The notes: generated by a model not told the origin, from the sequence alone. DNA of 64,000 nucleotides from DASXKD01 sp963734725 (GCA_963734725.1 CAVTIX010000027.1:1-64000); one strand, 5' to 3'; numbered from the stretch's first letter, positions 26,247-35,361 are shown. Program-made: numbers and translations.

Positions 26247-27359
26247 ATGAACGCACGCATGCGTCTGGCCGCCAGCGCGGCCATGACCGCCGCGATGGCC
26301 GGCCTGCTCGGTGCATCCGCCGCCGCCCCGGCAAGTGCCGCGACCGGCGCGACGGCGCGGCTGCAGAACGGAGTCCTGACTGTCACCGGGACCGCAGCCC
26401 GGGACGTCCTTGGGATTTCCATGGGCCACCGTCAGCTGGCTATCGACTTCGGTTTCGACGGCACCGTCGACGCCCGTTTCCTGATGTCCCGTATCCAGCA
26501 GGTGAGCGTCCAGCTCGGCGACGGCAACGACGGCATCAGCGTCATCGGCGCCGGCGTCGGAGACGTCCCCATAACGATCAGCGGCGGCCCCGGCAACGAC
26601 GCGGCCGGGGTAGTCGGTACCGAAGACCCCCTTCTGGCCCACAGCGCGCCGGTCACCCTCTTCGGCGGTGGCGGCGACGACAACCTCTCCGCGTCCGTGC
26701 CGGGTTCGGCCCCGGTCTCGATCGCGGCCGGCGCCGGAGACGACGTCGTTTCCGGCGGCGACGGCAGCATCGGCCCGGAAAAGATCTCGCTCGGCGCCGG
26801 CAACGACAAGTTCGTGAGCACGCTCGACGTCTTCAGCTCCCCCTTCACGGCGCGAAACGACGTCGTCGACGGCGGCACAGGGAAGGACACGCTAGAGCTG
26901 CGCGGCACGTTCGAGTCCGAGTCCCTGAACCTGTCCGCCGACGCGGGACATCTGATTGCCTTGCACGACGGCCGGGACCGGACCGACAGCATCAACGCCG
27001 AGAACGTGACCTGGTTCGGCTTCGGCGGCAACGACGAGGGCGGTTTCGGGGACGACATCACGGTGCACGACCTGTCCGGGACCGGCGTCGTCAACTTCAC
27101 GCCGGACTTCGGCTCGCCATCCGATGCCACGGCGCCGAACAACAGCGCCGACCAGCTCCGGGTGGTTGGGACGCCGGGCGATGATCACATCACGGTAGAC
27201 AGTTTCGGCTCGACCATCAACGTGTCCGGGCTCACGCCGGCGATCACCCCGGTCCTGCTGAACGCGAACGACGTTCTGCGGATCGACACCTTGGCCGGCA
27301 ACGACACCGTGGACAGCTCCGGCCTGCCGCCTGGCCTGGTCCAGCTCCAGGTGTCCTGA
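26247..27359 (+). CDS. Secreted RTX-like calcium-binding repeat protein
   Basis: 370 residues after an AGGAG site. Signal peptide, probably cut after APASAA near residue 31. The rest contains scattered GGxGxD-type nonapeptide-like units: LGDGNDGISV, GGPGNDAAG, FGGGGDDNLS, AGAGDDVVSGG, LGAGNDKFV, GGTGKDTLEL and LAGNDTVDSSG. These fit a calcium-binding beta-roll, but the units are spaced rather than stacked. No catalytic domain or type I secretion signal is seen; export is by the N-terminal signal, as in other actinobacterial proteins of this kind. Confidence 0.75.
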   Translation: MNARMRLAASAAMTAAMAGLLGASAAAPASAATGATARLQNGVLTVTGTAARDVLGISMGHRQLAIDFGFDGTVDARFLMSRIQQVSVQLGDGNDGISVIGAGVGDVPITISGGPGNDAAGVVGTEDPLLAHSAPVTLFGGGGDDNLSASVPGSAPVSIAAGAGDDVVSGGDGSIGPEKISLGAGNDKFVSTLDVFSSPFTARNDVVDGGTGKDTLELRGTFESESLNLSADAGHLIALHDGRDRTDSINAENVTWFGFGGNDEGGFGDDITVHDLSGTGVVNFTPDFGSPSDATAPNNSADQLRVVGTPGDDHITVDSFGSTINVSGLTPAITPVLLNANDVLRIDTLAGNDTVDSSGLPPGLVQLQVS

Positions 27360-27430
27360 CCGGTGGACCGGCCGGGCGGGTGCGCCTCGCCCGGCCGTCA
27401 CCGGCGCCAAACCGATGCCATCATGTGCTG

Positions 27431-27906
27431 GTGACAGAGTTTGTGGTCAGACCGGCGCAGGCCGACGATGCCCGGGCGATGGCGGAGCTGATGGCGGCGG
27501 TGGCCACCGAACGCGGCGGGATCGCGACCGAGCCACCGGTCGACATCGACGAACGCGCCGCGCTCTTCGCACGCAGCGCAGACGGATCGGTGATCGCGGT
27601 CGCCGGCGGCCAGATCATCGGAATGCTCCACGTGCAGGCCAGCCGCCACGGCTTCGGCGAGCTGGGCATGCTGGTCCGCCGGGACTGGCGTGGGCGCGGG
27701 GTCGGCTCCGCCCTAATGCAGGCGGCGATCGACTGGGCTCGCGGCCACCGACTGCACAAGCTGTGCCTGGAGGTGTTCGCGCAGAACGCGGCCGCGATCG
27801 CGCTCTACCGCAAGTGCGGCTTCGCCGAGGAAGGGCGCCGGCCGCAGCAGTACCGGCGGGCCGGTGGTGAACTTGGGACACGATCATGATGGGCCTGCTG
27901 CTCTAG
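27431..27906 (+). CDS. GNAT-family N-acetyltransferase with a probable frameshift near the C-terminus
   Basis: About 150 residues from the GTG at 27431. The acetyl-CoA motif is clear (VRRDWRGRGVGSALMQAAID), followed by LCLEVFAQNAAAIALYRKCG. The frame as given stops at 27889 after GGELGTRS. One extra T in CTTGGG at 27872-27875 would instead give GGELWDTIMMGLLL and a stop at 27906, a tail typical of the family, so a one-base deletion is likely. Substrate unknown. Confidence 0.75.
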
Positions 27907-28345
27907 CAGCCCCCTGGCGTGCGCACCCTTTGCCAAGCCACGCACCGATCCGCCCGCCTTCGCCCCCGGGGCCTCCGGTCATGTGGCCAGTGAATGCGAG
28001 CGGTTTGCCGAACCGCCATCTCAGGCGGTTGCCCGCTTGAATCTTTGGCTAAGGGAGGCGATCATGCTCCCCTCGCGCCCGCGGGCTGGATGTTCTGGTT
28101 GAGCCGGAAGAGGTTGTCCGGAGCACCTTTGGCCTCGGGTTGATGAACCCGTCGGCGGCTTTTGCCTGCCCGGCTCGCGTGCGCAGATCGTGACGTGGGT
28201 GACCGAGCACCGGCTGGGTCATGGGGGCGCGTCGGTAGTTCGCCCGATGCCTGGGCACCGGCCGCTGATTTGGCCCGGGGAAACGGGCAGATTACCGGTA
28301 GTTCACCCGATGGCTGCCCGGCGCTGGCCGCTTTAGCGTCAAGGC
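27907..28345. repeat. Non-coding 439-bp leader with a 36-bp imperfect direct repeat upstream of mddA-like gene
   Basis: No gene seen. A hairpin CGGTT/AACCG lies at about 28001-28015. Segments 28233-28266 and 28296-28332 are an imperfect direct repeat (both begin CGGTAGTTC, continue with CCCGATG and end GGCCGCT), the second finishing 13 bp before the next start codon. This may be an operator pair or an RNA leader. Confidence 0.5.
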
Positions 28346-29185
28346 ATGTCACAAGCCACAAGGCCGGCCCACCGTCCGGGGCCCCGGCGCCCACCGCCGG
28401 CCACGATGCCCGCGCCGATCATCGCGGGGTACGCCGCGGCCGTCTATCTGCTCTTCCTGGCGGTCCTCGGCTACGCGGCAGGCTTCTTCGCGGATGCCGG
28501 CGTCCCCAAGGGCATCGACCAGGGGCCGCGCGCCGCCGGGCCGGCCGCGGCGGGCATCGACTTGCTGCTGCTGTTGCTGTTCGCGGTTCAGCACACCGTC
28601 ATGGCCCGCCCGTGGTTCAAGCGCCGCTGGGCACGCATCGTGCCAGCGCCTGCCGAACGGGCGACATACGTCCTCGCCGCGAGCCTGGCGCTGGCGCTGC
28701 TGTTCTGGCTGTGGCGGCCGATCGCGGGGACCGCCTGGAGCCTGCCAGAACCGGCCGCGGCCGCGGCCTGGGCGGGGTACGCGGCCGGCTGGGCGGTCGC
28801 GGTCATCTCCACCTTCCAGGTCAGCCACTCCGACCTGTTCGGACTGCGGCAGGCCTGGCTGCACGCGCGCCGCGCCGCCTACAGCTCGCCGCCATTCACC
28901 GAGCGCGGCCTCTACCGGCGGATCCGGCATCCGCTGATGGCCGGGTTCCTGATCGTCTTCTGGTCAACGCCTGCGATGACGGCCGGGCACCTGCTGTTCG
29001 CGGCCACCGCGACCGGCTACATGCTGACCGGCATCGCATTCGAGGAACATGACCTGCTGCAGAGCCTGGGCGAAACCTACGCCGCCTACCGGGCCCGCGT
29101 GCCCGCGCTGATCCCCCGGCCCTCGCTACTGCGGCCCTCGCCGGCTGGGCGAGGCGACGAAAACGACACCAAGCAGGCGGCATGA
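28346..29185 (+). CDS. mddA: Methanethiol S-methyltransferase-like membrane protein (MddA/NnrU-ICMT superfamily)
   Basis: 279 residues, five or six membrane helices. Seen: QHTVMARPWFKRRWARIVP, ATYVLAASLALALLFWLWRP, FQVSHSDLFGLRQAWLH, and the SAM-binding C-terminal region GLYRRIRHPLMAGFLIVFW with FEEHDLLQSLGETYAAYRAR. This order and wording match MddA, which methylates methanethiol to dimethyl sulfide using SAM. A less specific isoprenylcysteine-methyltransferase-like call is the fallback. Its stop overlaps the following acetyltransferase start (ATGA). Confidence 0.72.
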   Translation: MSQATRPAHRPGPRRPPPATMPAPIIAGYAAAVYLLFLAVLGYAAGFFADAGVPKGIDQGPRAAGPAAAGIDLLLLLLFAVQHTVMARPWFKRRWARIVPAPAERATYVLAASLALALLFWLWRPIAGTAWSLPEPAAAAAWAGYAAGWAVAVISTFQVSHSDLFGLRQAWLHARRAAYSSPPFTERGLYRRIRHPLMAGFLIVFWSTPAMTAGHLLFAATATGYMLTGIAFEEHDLLQSLGETYAAYRARVPALIPRPSLLRPSPAGRGDENDTKQAA

Positions 29186-29985
29186 GCAGCACAGCTGAAG
29201 ACACCGTCCCGTCAAGCGGGCTCACTAGCAGAACTCAGGCGACCGCTGTTATCCGGCCGGCCGGCCCAGCAGACATGGCGGCGCTCGGCGACTTCTTCGC
29301 CGGGCTCTCCGCGCAGTCCCGGTACCTGCGATTCTTCGCCCCGGTCACGCCTACCCCGGCCCTGCTCCGCATGCTGTCCGGCGGTGGCGCCCATGTCGAT
29401 GTCGTGGTCGCTGTTCGGGGCGGTGTCATCATCGGGCACGCGATGGCAGCAGACCAGCCCGCAACCGAAGGCCCGCGGCGCCCCGGGACAGCCTGCGACC
29501 CCCTAGGGCCGGCCGTGACCGACATCGGCGTCGTGGTGGCCGATGCCTGGCAGGGGCGGGGCGTCGGCTCGGCGCTGGCGCGCGCGCTGGTCGCTCGGGC
29601 CCAGGCGCGGGGCGTGACATCGATGGCGATGGAGGTCCTACACGCGAACCACCGGGTGCTCGCCATGATCGAGCGCCACTGGCCCACGGCCGAAACTGGC
29701 CGCTTCCGGGAATCCGCCAGCATCCACATCCGGCTTCCGCGATCTGCGCAGCTCCCCACCGCCTCGGCAGATGCCCCGCACCATTGCTGGCCAAGCAAAA
29801 TGCCCTCACGTCCCGGCGCTTACCCGGTTGCTGCACGGTCACCTTGTCAATCTCGGCGACACCTGGATAACGCCGCCAGAACGGGCCGATCGGCGCTTGA
29901 TGTGCTCACAAGCACGGCCACGGAGGAGGGATGCCGATCCAGCGGCTTACATAGTAGGGCAGCCGTACTTCGAGATCATTGGTAA
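29182..29985 (+). CDS. GNAT-family N-acetyltransferase, with atypical C-terminal tail
   Basis: 267 residues. Residues 20-190 form a GNAT domain of the type with LSAQSRYLRFF at its start and the acetyl-CoA loop VADAWQGRGVGSALARALVA. The last 75 residues (from about SAQLPTASADAP) are Ser/Arg/Ala-rich with no predicted fold and look like read-through past a lost stop. It is coupled to the mddA-like gene by an ATGA overlap. Substrate unknown. Confidence 0.7.
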   Translation: MSSTAEDTVPSSGLTSRTQATAVIRPAGPADMAALGDFFAGLSAQSRYLRFFAPVTPTPALLRMLSGGGAHVDVVVAVRGGVIIGHAMAADQPATEGPRRPGTACDPLGPAVTDIGVVVADAWQGRGVGSALARALVARAQARGVTSMAMEVLHANHRVLAMIERHWPTAETGRFRESASIHIRLPRSAQLPTASADAPHHCWPSKMPSRPGAYPVAARSPCQSRRHLDNAARTGRSALDVLTSTATEEGCRSSGLHSRAAVLRDHW

Positions 29986-30185
29986 GGCTGGGTGATGGTG
30001 CGGGCCCGCGAGCGCGGCGGGCGCGGTCGGGGGAATCTATCCACCGGGACCACCGACAGGCCGATGTGGACGGTAACGCACGTGGCCTATGCTCGCGGCA
30101 TGCGCAAGTGAAACTGATCTGCCCGTGCTCCTCCTGACTGGCTCGTCCGCGTCCATGACTAGTCGAGCCGACAAGGAGTTCCGGC

Positions 30186-31037
30186 ATGCTCACACACCAG
30201 CAGATCCTGCATTTCCGCACGTTCGGGTACGTCATGCTGCCTGGGCTGTTCAGCCCGGGCGAGGCCGCTGCGCTGCGCCAGGAGGTCGCCGTTGCGCTGA
30301 CGGACGCGTTCGGCCAGCTCTCCACCGAGCCGAACGATCTGGGCGGTATCAGCGGTGACTACCTCCCCTTGGCGGTGAACCGCTTTCCGCTGAGCCTGGC
30401 GCTGATCGCTGATGACCCCCGGACCTTCGGGGCCTCAGCCGAGCTGCTCGGCGGCCCGGCCGTGCCATCGGCAGGGATCGCCACCTGCTTCACCGGCGAT
30501 TCCACCTGGCACACCCGCCAGGGCCCCGACGTCGGTGGCGTCACGTTCTGGGCCGACCTGGAGCCGCGCACCGCCCAGACCGGCGCGCTGCGCTTGATTC
30601 CCGGCTCGCACCTGCCGCAGTTCGAACATCGGCTCTGCGAATACCGCCGGGCCGAGCCCGCCATGTCCGGGTTCGGGCACTGGGAATGGCCGCATGTCGT
30701 GGTGGAAACCCAGCCGGGCGACGTGGTGGCCTTCCACGCACACCTGATGAACTGCGCCCACGGCGGCACGCCACGACTGTCGTGGACGATCGACTACCTG
30801 CCCTGGCCCGGCCTCGCCGACACGGACCGGCTGGCAGCTGTACGCGACGTGGCCGAAGACGACGTCGAGTTCGACCACGAGGACTACGACCGGGACCGCT
30901 TCCCCGTCTGGCGCGAATGGGCAGCGGGGGCAGGCCAGGCGCCATCCCGAGCCGTCGCGGCCGAGCGGCTCAGGCTGCTCGGCGTCCTGAAGGACCCGGA
31001 GAATGGCCGGTCGGCTGACGGGCGCCGTGCTTGGTGA
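30186..31037 (+). CDS. Phytanoyl-CoA dioxygenase (PhyH)-like protein lacking part of the iron triad
   Basis: 283 residues after AAGGAG. The PhyH fold is recognisable: LTHQQILHFRTFGYVMLPGL at the N-terminus, then TGALRLIPGSHLPQFEHR. In active enzymes iron is held by HxD plus a distal His. Here the first site reads H109-T-R111, with Arg for Asp, and the position of the distal His (FHAHLMNCAHGG) aligns with N189, though H184, H186 and H192 are close. The 2-oxoglutarate Arg candidate (TPRLSW) is present. It may be inactive or use a different site. No partner gene is adjacent. Confidence 0.7.
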   Translation: MLTHQQILHFRTFGYVMLPGLFSPGEAAALRQEVAVALTDAFGQLSTEPNDLGGISGDYLPLAVNRFPLSLALIADDPRTFGASAELLGGPAVPSAGIATCFTGDSTWHTRQGPDVGGVTFWADLEPRTAQTGALRLIPGSHLPQFEHRLCEYRRAEPAMSGFGHWEWPHVVVETQPGDVVAFHAHLMNCAHGGTPRLSWTIDYLPWPGLADTDRLAAVRDVAEDDVEFDHEDYDRDRFPVWREWAAGAGQAPSRAVAAERLRLLGVLKDPENGRSADGRRAW

Positions 31038-31201
31038 CCTGATCACAGATCGGCTGGCTGCCCGCGCAGCCGGGCGCGCTGGTGGAACCGGGCCCGGACG
31101 TGCCTGAGCACGCGCGGTGGCGCTGTCATGTCGTGGCGGCGGCGTTCACGCGAGGATCGGCGCCGGCCGGCGGCATCCCGGGCCGCCGGCCGGTGAGTGG
31201 G

Positions 31202-32692
31202 TCAGCCCTCGGGGTCGATGCCGTGCCAGGCGGGCACTTTCACCGTCCGGTGCCCGGGGGTGCCGCCGAGGATCACCTTGCGCAGGGAGACGTCATTGCG
31301 CGTGTTCGACTCGTACAGGACGTGCTCCGGGTTGGCGATCACCTCGATGTAGTAAGTGCCGTTCGGCACGCGGGTGATGTCGAACGACTGGCCGGCGACA
31401 GACTGGAAGTAGGTGTCTCCCCAGCCCACCGGCATCATTTCCTGCACCCACAGGGCGGTCGGCAAGCCGCAGGTGAAATCGCCGAAGCCGATCACTGGCG
31501 GCTGCCATACCGCATGCGGCGCGAGCAGGTCCACGGGGTCGCTCGGGGCGATGCAGAACCCCTGCTTGTGACTGCGCACCGCCAGGGTTTTCGCGGAGTC
31601 GAGCAACTGGTACCGGGCGAACTGCTCGAAGTGCCAGTGGTTGTGGCCGTGCCGAGAGTCGAAGCCCATCGTGCCCGCGCGGGCCCGGCCGATGACGTGC
31701 CCGTTCCGCCAGAAGTACTGGTAGGCCTTCATGATCGGTGAGCCGTTCGAGCGGAAGCCCTCGACGTCCAGCGGCGAGTTGCCGCCGACCCATACGGTGG
31801 CGCCGAAGCTCAGCAAGTCCAGCCCGGACCGGCGGTCGTGGAACGCGCTGATGCCCCACGATGGCAGCGGCACCAGGTCCGGCAGCGCCGCCGCGGGCGG
31901 GCTTGCCAGGGACGGGACGCGGGGCAGCGGGGCAAGCCCCCGGGCGCGCGCGGGGCCGGTCCTGGGAGCGGCCGCGCAGCATCCCCGTCCCTTCACCACG
32001 GTGAGCTTGACACTGGCGGTCGCGTCGGCGGCGCTGATGTGCAGCAGGCGCACGAACTGCGGGGCGATGGTCGCGGTGACCTTGTATTTCCCGGGGGCGA
32101 GCCGCACGGTCGGGGGAGGAAAGCTGGACGAGAAGCCGACCGGGTCGGCTGCCCAGCCCCGCGCCAGGCCCATGACCAGGCTCTTCGGGAACGGGTCGAA
32201 GCCGCATCCGGGCGGGTACGGGCTCGTGCGCGCGCTGTCGGGGACCGCCCGCTGCGGCCCGAAGTTGGGGCAGAACAGCGGCCGGGTCGAGGCCACCACC
32301 TTGCCAGCGGTATTTGCGACGGACAGGCGCAGGAAGTCCCGCAGCCCGTTGAAGCCGTCCAGCAGGCTGGCGGGCAGGGACCTGGTCGTGGTGCCGCCGC
32401 CCGGACGGAAGATGACCTGGGTGAGCGTGATCGGCTTGGTGTAGCTGGCCCGCTGCACGTCAAACTGCAGCGCGGATCCGAGCGAGGCCACATAGACGCC
32501 AGGGTCCAGGAACACCCGGCCCCGGAAACTCGACAGCGTGATGCTGTTCTGGGCCACGATCAGCTTCACCACCGGCCCGTGCGCGGCTGCCTGGGCCCCG
32601 GCCTGCGCAGGCCCCGCCAGCGCGGCCGCCGCCACCGCCGAAGCAAAACCCGCCGCGATGGCACGCCGCAGCCCACGTCCTGGTCTGTTCAT
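31202..32692 (-). CDS. Secreted lysyl oxidase family protein (copper amine oxidase), copy 2
   Basis: 496 residues from the ATG at 32692, which has a strong GGAGGAGAGG site; longer starts lack one. Signal peptide cut near AQAGAQA. Copper ligands H350, H352, H354 (GHNHWHF), K376 (SHKQGFC) and Y428 (GWGDTYF) for the quinone cofactor are all present. Closely related to 15482-16978 over its whole length, including the N-terminal region (SFRGRVFLDPG, FDVQRASYTKP, NGLR) and identical stretches around GHRTVKVPAWHGID. The shared promoter (32758-32785) suggests co-regulation. Confidence 0.88.
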   Translation of the reverse strand: MNRPGRGLRRAIAAGFASAVAAAALAGPAQAGAQAAAHGPVVKLIVAQNSITLSSFRGRVFLDPGVYVASLGSALQFDVQRASYTKPITLTQVIFRPGGGTTTRSLPASLLDGFNGLRDFLRLSVANTAGKVVASTRPLFCPNFGPQRAVPDSARTSPYPPGCGFDPFPKSLVMGLARGWAADPVGFSSSFPPPTVRLAPGKYKVTATIAPQFVRLLHISAADATASVKLTVVKGRGCCAAAPRTGPARARGLAPLPRVPSLASPPAAALPDLVPLPSWGISAFHDRRSGLDLLSFGATVWVGGNSPLDVEGFRSNGSPIMKAYQYFWRNGHVIGRARAGTMGFDSRHGHNHWHFEQFARYQLLDSAKTLAVRSHKQGFCIAPSDPVDLLAPHAVWQPPVIGFGDFTCGLPTALWVQEMMPVGWGDTYFQSVAGQSFDITRVPNGTYYIEVIANPEHVLYESNTRNDVSLRKVILGGTPGHRTVKVPAWHGIDPEG

Positions 32693-32757
32693 GACCTCTC
32701 CTCCCGGGTGCGCGGTAGCCGACCGCCGGCCGCGGCGCGACACGGGCACCCATTCAG

Positions 32758-32785
32758 TAGACGTTTAACCAGCGATCGATGTTGC
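32758..32785 (-). promoter_or_regulatory. ECF-type promoter of lysyl oxidase gene 2
   Basis: Minus strand: -35 GCAAC (32781-32785), 17 bp, -10 CGTCTA (32758-32763), 65 bp before the start codon. The boxes and spacing are the same as for lysyl oxidase gene 1, although the spacers themselves differ. Confidence 0.6.
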
Positions 32786-32906
32786 GCGCGACGTCAGCCA
32801 TTTCCCCGATCAAGTAAGGATTTCTGATGAAGTTGGCCCGCCGGATCGATCTTGGCGCTGACATTTGTCCAAGACTGATAGCCGGCAGCCCCGTATCGTC
32901 CAGCGC

Positions 32907-33743
32907 ATGGATGATCGCGACGTTGAGCACTCGCCCGGGATGCACGTGGTCCACGACGGCCCGCGCCAAGGACCGCCACTGTTGCTCATTCACGGATCGG
33001 GGGCTTCGGGCGCCTCTTGGGGCCCGGTGGCCAGGGCACTCGCCGGCCACCATCATGTCATCCGGGTCGACCTTCCGGGGTGCGGCCAATCCCCGCCCGC
33101 ACCGTCGTACGACGTGCCTGAGCAGGCAGGCCGCGTGGCTGTGCTGCTCGACGACCTGGGGATGCGGCACGTCACCGTGGCCGGGCACTCCAGCGGCGGC
33201 TACGTCGCCACCGCGCTCGCCGAACAGCGCCCGGACCTGGTGGGGTCGCTCGCGCTGATCAGCACCGGCCCGAGTCTCGATGCGCTCCTTCCCCAGCCGT
33301 TCATCCTCCGGGCCCTGCTGGCCCCGCCTCTCGGCCCGCTTCTGTGGCCAAGGCGGTCGGACGCGATGATCCGCAGGGGGATCAGCGCGACGACCGCTCG
33401 CCCGGTGGACATCCCGGGCGACGCGGTTGCTGACCTGAAGAACATCACGTACCGCGCGTTCCGCAAGGTGCTGCGCTGCAACGCCGCGTACGTCGCCGAG
33501 CGGAGCGTGCCCGAACGTCTCGCCGACCTCGATGTCCCCGTGCTGGTGATCTTCGGCGCCGCCGACCCCCGCTACGAGCCTTCGTCGGCGCACCAGTACC
33601 ACGCGGCGCCGAACGCACGGGTCGAGATGCTGCCCGGCGTCGGGCATGTGCCCATCCTCGAAGCGCCCGAGACGACCAGCGAACTCCTGCTGGGCTTCAC
33701 TGCGACGGCCGCGGACACCCCGCCGGTGATCCCCACGGCATAG
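32907..33743 (+). CDS. Alpha/beta hydrolase
   Basis: 278 residues from the ATG at 32907 (a TTG at 32865 is the alternative). Oxyanion turn LLLIHGSGASG, nucleophile elbow GHSSGG, acid in FGAADPRY and catalytic His in PGVGHVPI are all present with the expected spacing and a helical cap (residues 130-190). Esterase, lipase or C-C hydrolase roles cannot be separated from sequence alone. The AraC-type regulator gene begins 10 bp downstream and may regulate it. Confidence 0.85.
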   Translation: MDDRDVEHSPGMHVVHDGPRQGPPLLLIHGSGASGASWGPVARALAGHHHVIRVDLPGCGQSPPAPSYDVPEQAGRVAVLLDDLGMRHVTVAGHSSGGYVATALAEQRPDLVGSLALISTGPSLDALLPQPFILRALLAPPLGPLLWPRRSDAMIRRGISATTARPVDIPGDAVADLKNITYRAFRKVLRCNAAYVAERSVPERLADLDVPVLVIFGAADPRYEPSSAHQYHAAPNARVEMLPGVGHVPILEAPETTSELLLGFTATAADTPPVIPTA

Positions 33744-33752
33744 GCTGCTCAC

Positions 33753-34597
33753 GTGCTGCCGACCGGGACATCACCTGGCTGGACGTGGTCGGACGTGGAC
33801 GTCGCCGTGCCGCGCCCATCAGGCCAGCTGCCGGGGATCAGCATGGCCGGGTTCCGCCAACGTGTCCCCGCGCTCGTGGACATCGCCATGATCGCGCACC
33901 CATCCGTCTCCTTGATCTTCGACCTGAGCGAGGCAGGAGGCATCGTCTACGATGCCCGCGGGCGGCGCCGGCGCGGCAGCTTCGTCGCCGGACTCCTCCC
34001 GGGCCAGCTTCGGCCGGCGGATGGAGTGGCGAGTGTCTCCAGATCCGGTTGTCGCCGGTCGTCGCGGCTGCGGTGCTCGGCGCATCGACCGAGCTCACCG
34101 GGACCGTGACATCCCTGGAAGATGTCTGGGGCCGCGGCGCCGGGCAGGTCGAGGAGAGGCTGCGCGCCGCCACGTCGTGGGACGAACGGTTCTCGCTCGC
34201 GGCGGAGGTCCTCGGCCGGCGACTGGGCGCCTGCCCACCGGTCGATCCGGAGGTCGCCTACACCTGGCGGCGGACGGTCACCAGCCGAGGGCAGGCACGC
34301 GTCAACAGCCTGGCAGACGAGGTCGGCTGGGGCCGCAAGCGCCTGTGGTCCCGCTTCCGATCCCAGATCGGCCTCGCACCCAAACGCGCCGCGCAGTTGG
34401 TGCGCTTCGACCACGCCGCTCACCTTCTCGCGGCAGGTCATGCTGTCGCGAGCGTTGCCGCCGAGAGCGGCTACGTTGACCAGTCCCACCTCCACCGCGA
34501 GGTCAAGGCGATCGCCGGAGTCACGCCCGCCGCCGTGGCCACCGCGCCGTGGCTCGCGATCGACGACGTAGCGTGGCCTGCTCCACCGCCAACCTGA
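33753..34597 (+). pseudogene. AraC-family transcriptional regulator, frameshifted
   Basis: The N-terminal sensing half (ISMAGFRQRVPALVDIAMIA, GSFVAGLLPGQL) reads from GTG 33753 in one frame; the rest (GECLQIRLSPVVAAAVLGAS, WGRGAGQVEERL and the helix-turn-helix region VNSLADEVGWGRKRLWSRF, VASVAAESGYVDQSHLHRE) is in another, with the switch near 34010-34035. One base change restores an AraC regulator of about 280 residues of the actinobacterial type with the YVDQSHLHRE helix. Confidence 0.7.
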
Positions 34598-34625
34598 CGC
34601 CGCCGACAGCTGACGGACACAGATG

Positions 34626-35290
34626 TCAGCCCTGCAGGGCGTGCATCGCCGCCACAGCTCCCGGCTGGTGGCCCATCGCCAGCATGAACAGCCACAGCAG
34701 GATCGCCAGTCCCGCGTAGCAGGCAAAGGCCGCCTGGGCGCCGCGCGGGCTGAGCGGCGGCTTGCCAGCCGGGATGCAGGCCCTGGCCTGCTCGGCATCG
34801 TCCTCGTTGCCGTGTTTGCTGTCTTCGGGTGGTCCGCGGCGTACCGGCTCGTCCGAGGAGGCTTGTGCCGCAGGCGGGTTCCAGGCTTCAGGCATGCGCG
34901 CATGCCTCCCTGCCCGCCGCCTGGCGGGCCGCTCTGCTTGGTTCGCCTGGTGGCGGTCAACCAGGTAGTCGAGGAGTCCCAGGGGATGAGGACGACGAAG
35001 ATCCACAGATCCGCGGTGACGGCGAGCACCGCGCCCAGCAGCATTCCTGCGATGACCGCGGCCAGCCCAAACCGCGAGCCGATGGAGCAGGTGATCGACT
35101 TCACCACCCGGCCGCCGTCTAGCGGCACCACGGGCAGCAGATTGAACAGGTTGATCAACGCTATCCATGCAGCGGCGGCGGCGAAGGCCCCGCTGCGGGT
35201 GGCGAGTACAGCAGCCCAGTCCCGGCCGCCAGCACGGCCCCGGTGAATGGTCCGGCCAGGGCGATGATGGCCTCGGCCCGCCGCCAGGCT
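34626..35290 (-). pseudogene. Relic of a site-2-type (M50) membrane metalloprotease
   Basis: Recognisable pieces lie in order but in different frames: AEAIIALAGPFTGAVLAA near 35285-35220, INLFNLLPVVPLDGGRVVKS near 35160-35100 (the NPxxPLDGG zinc-ligand motif), LLDYLVDRHQ, and a last membrane helix (FACYAGLAILLWLFMLAMG) to a stop at 34626. The HExxH half is absent. This is a 5'-truncated, multiply frameshifted remnant, so genuine decay rather than one base error. Confidence 0.65.
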
Positions 35291-35361
35291 CACACCGGCA
35301 ATGATCTCAGCCCGGGAGGCCAGCGCCTGATCGATTCCGCCGTGTCCATCCTGCTGACCGG

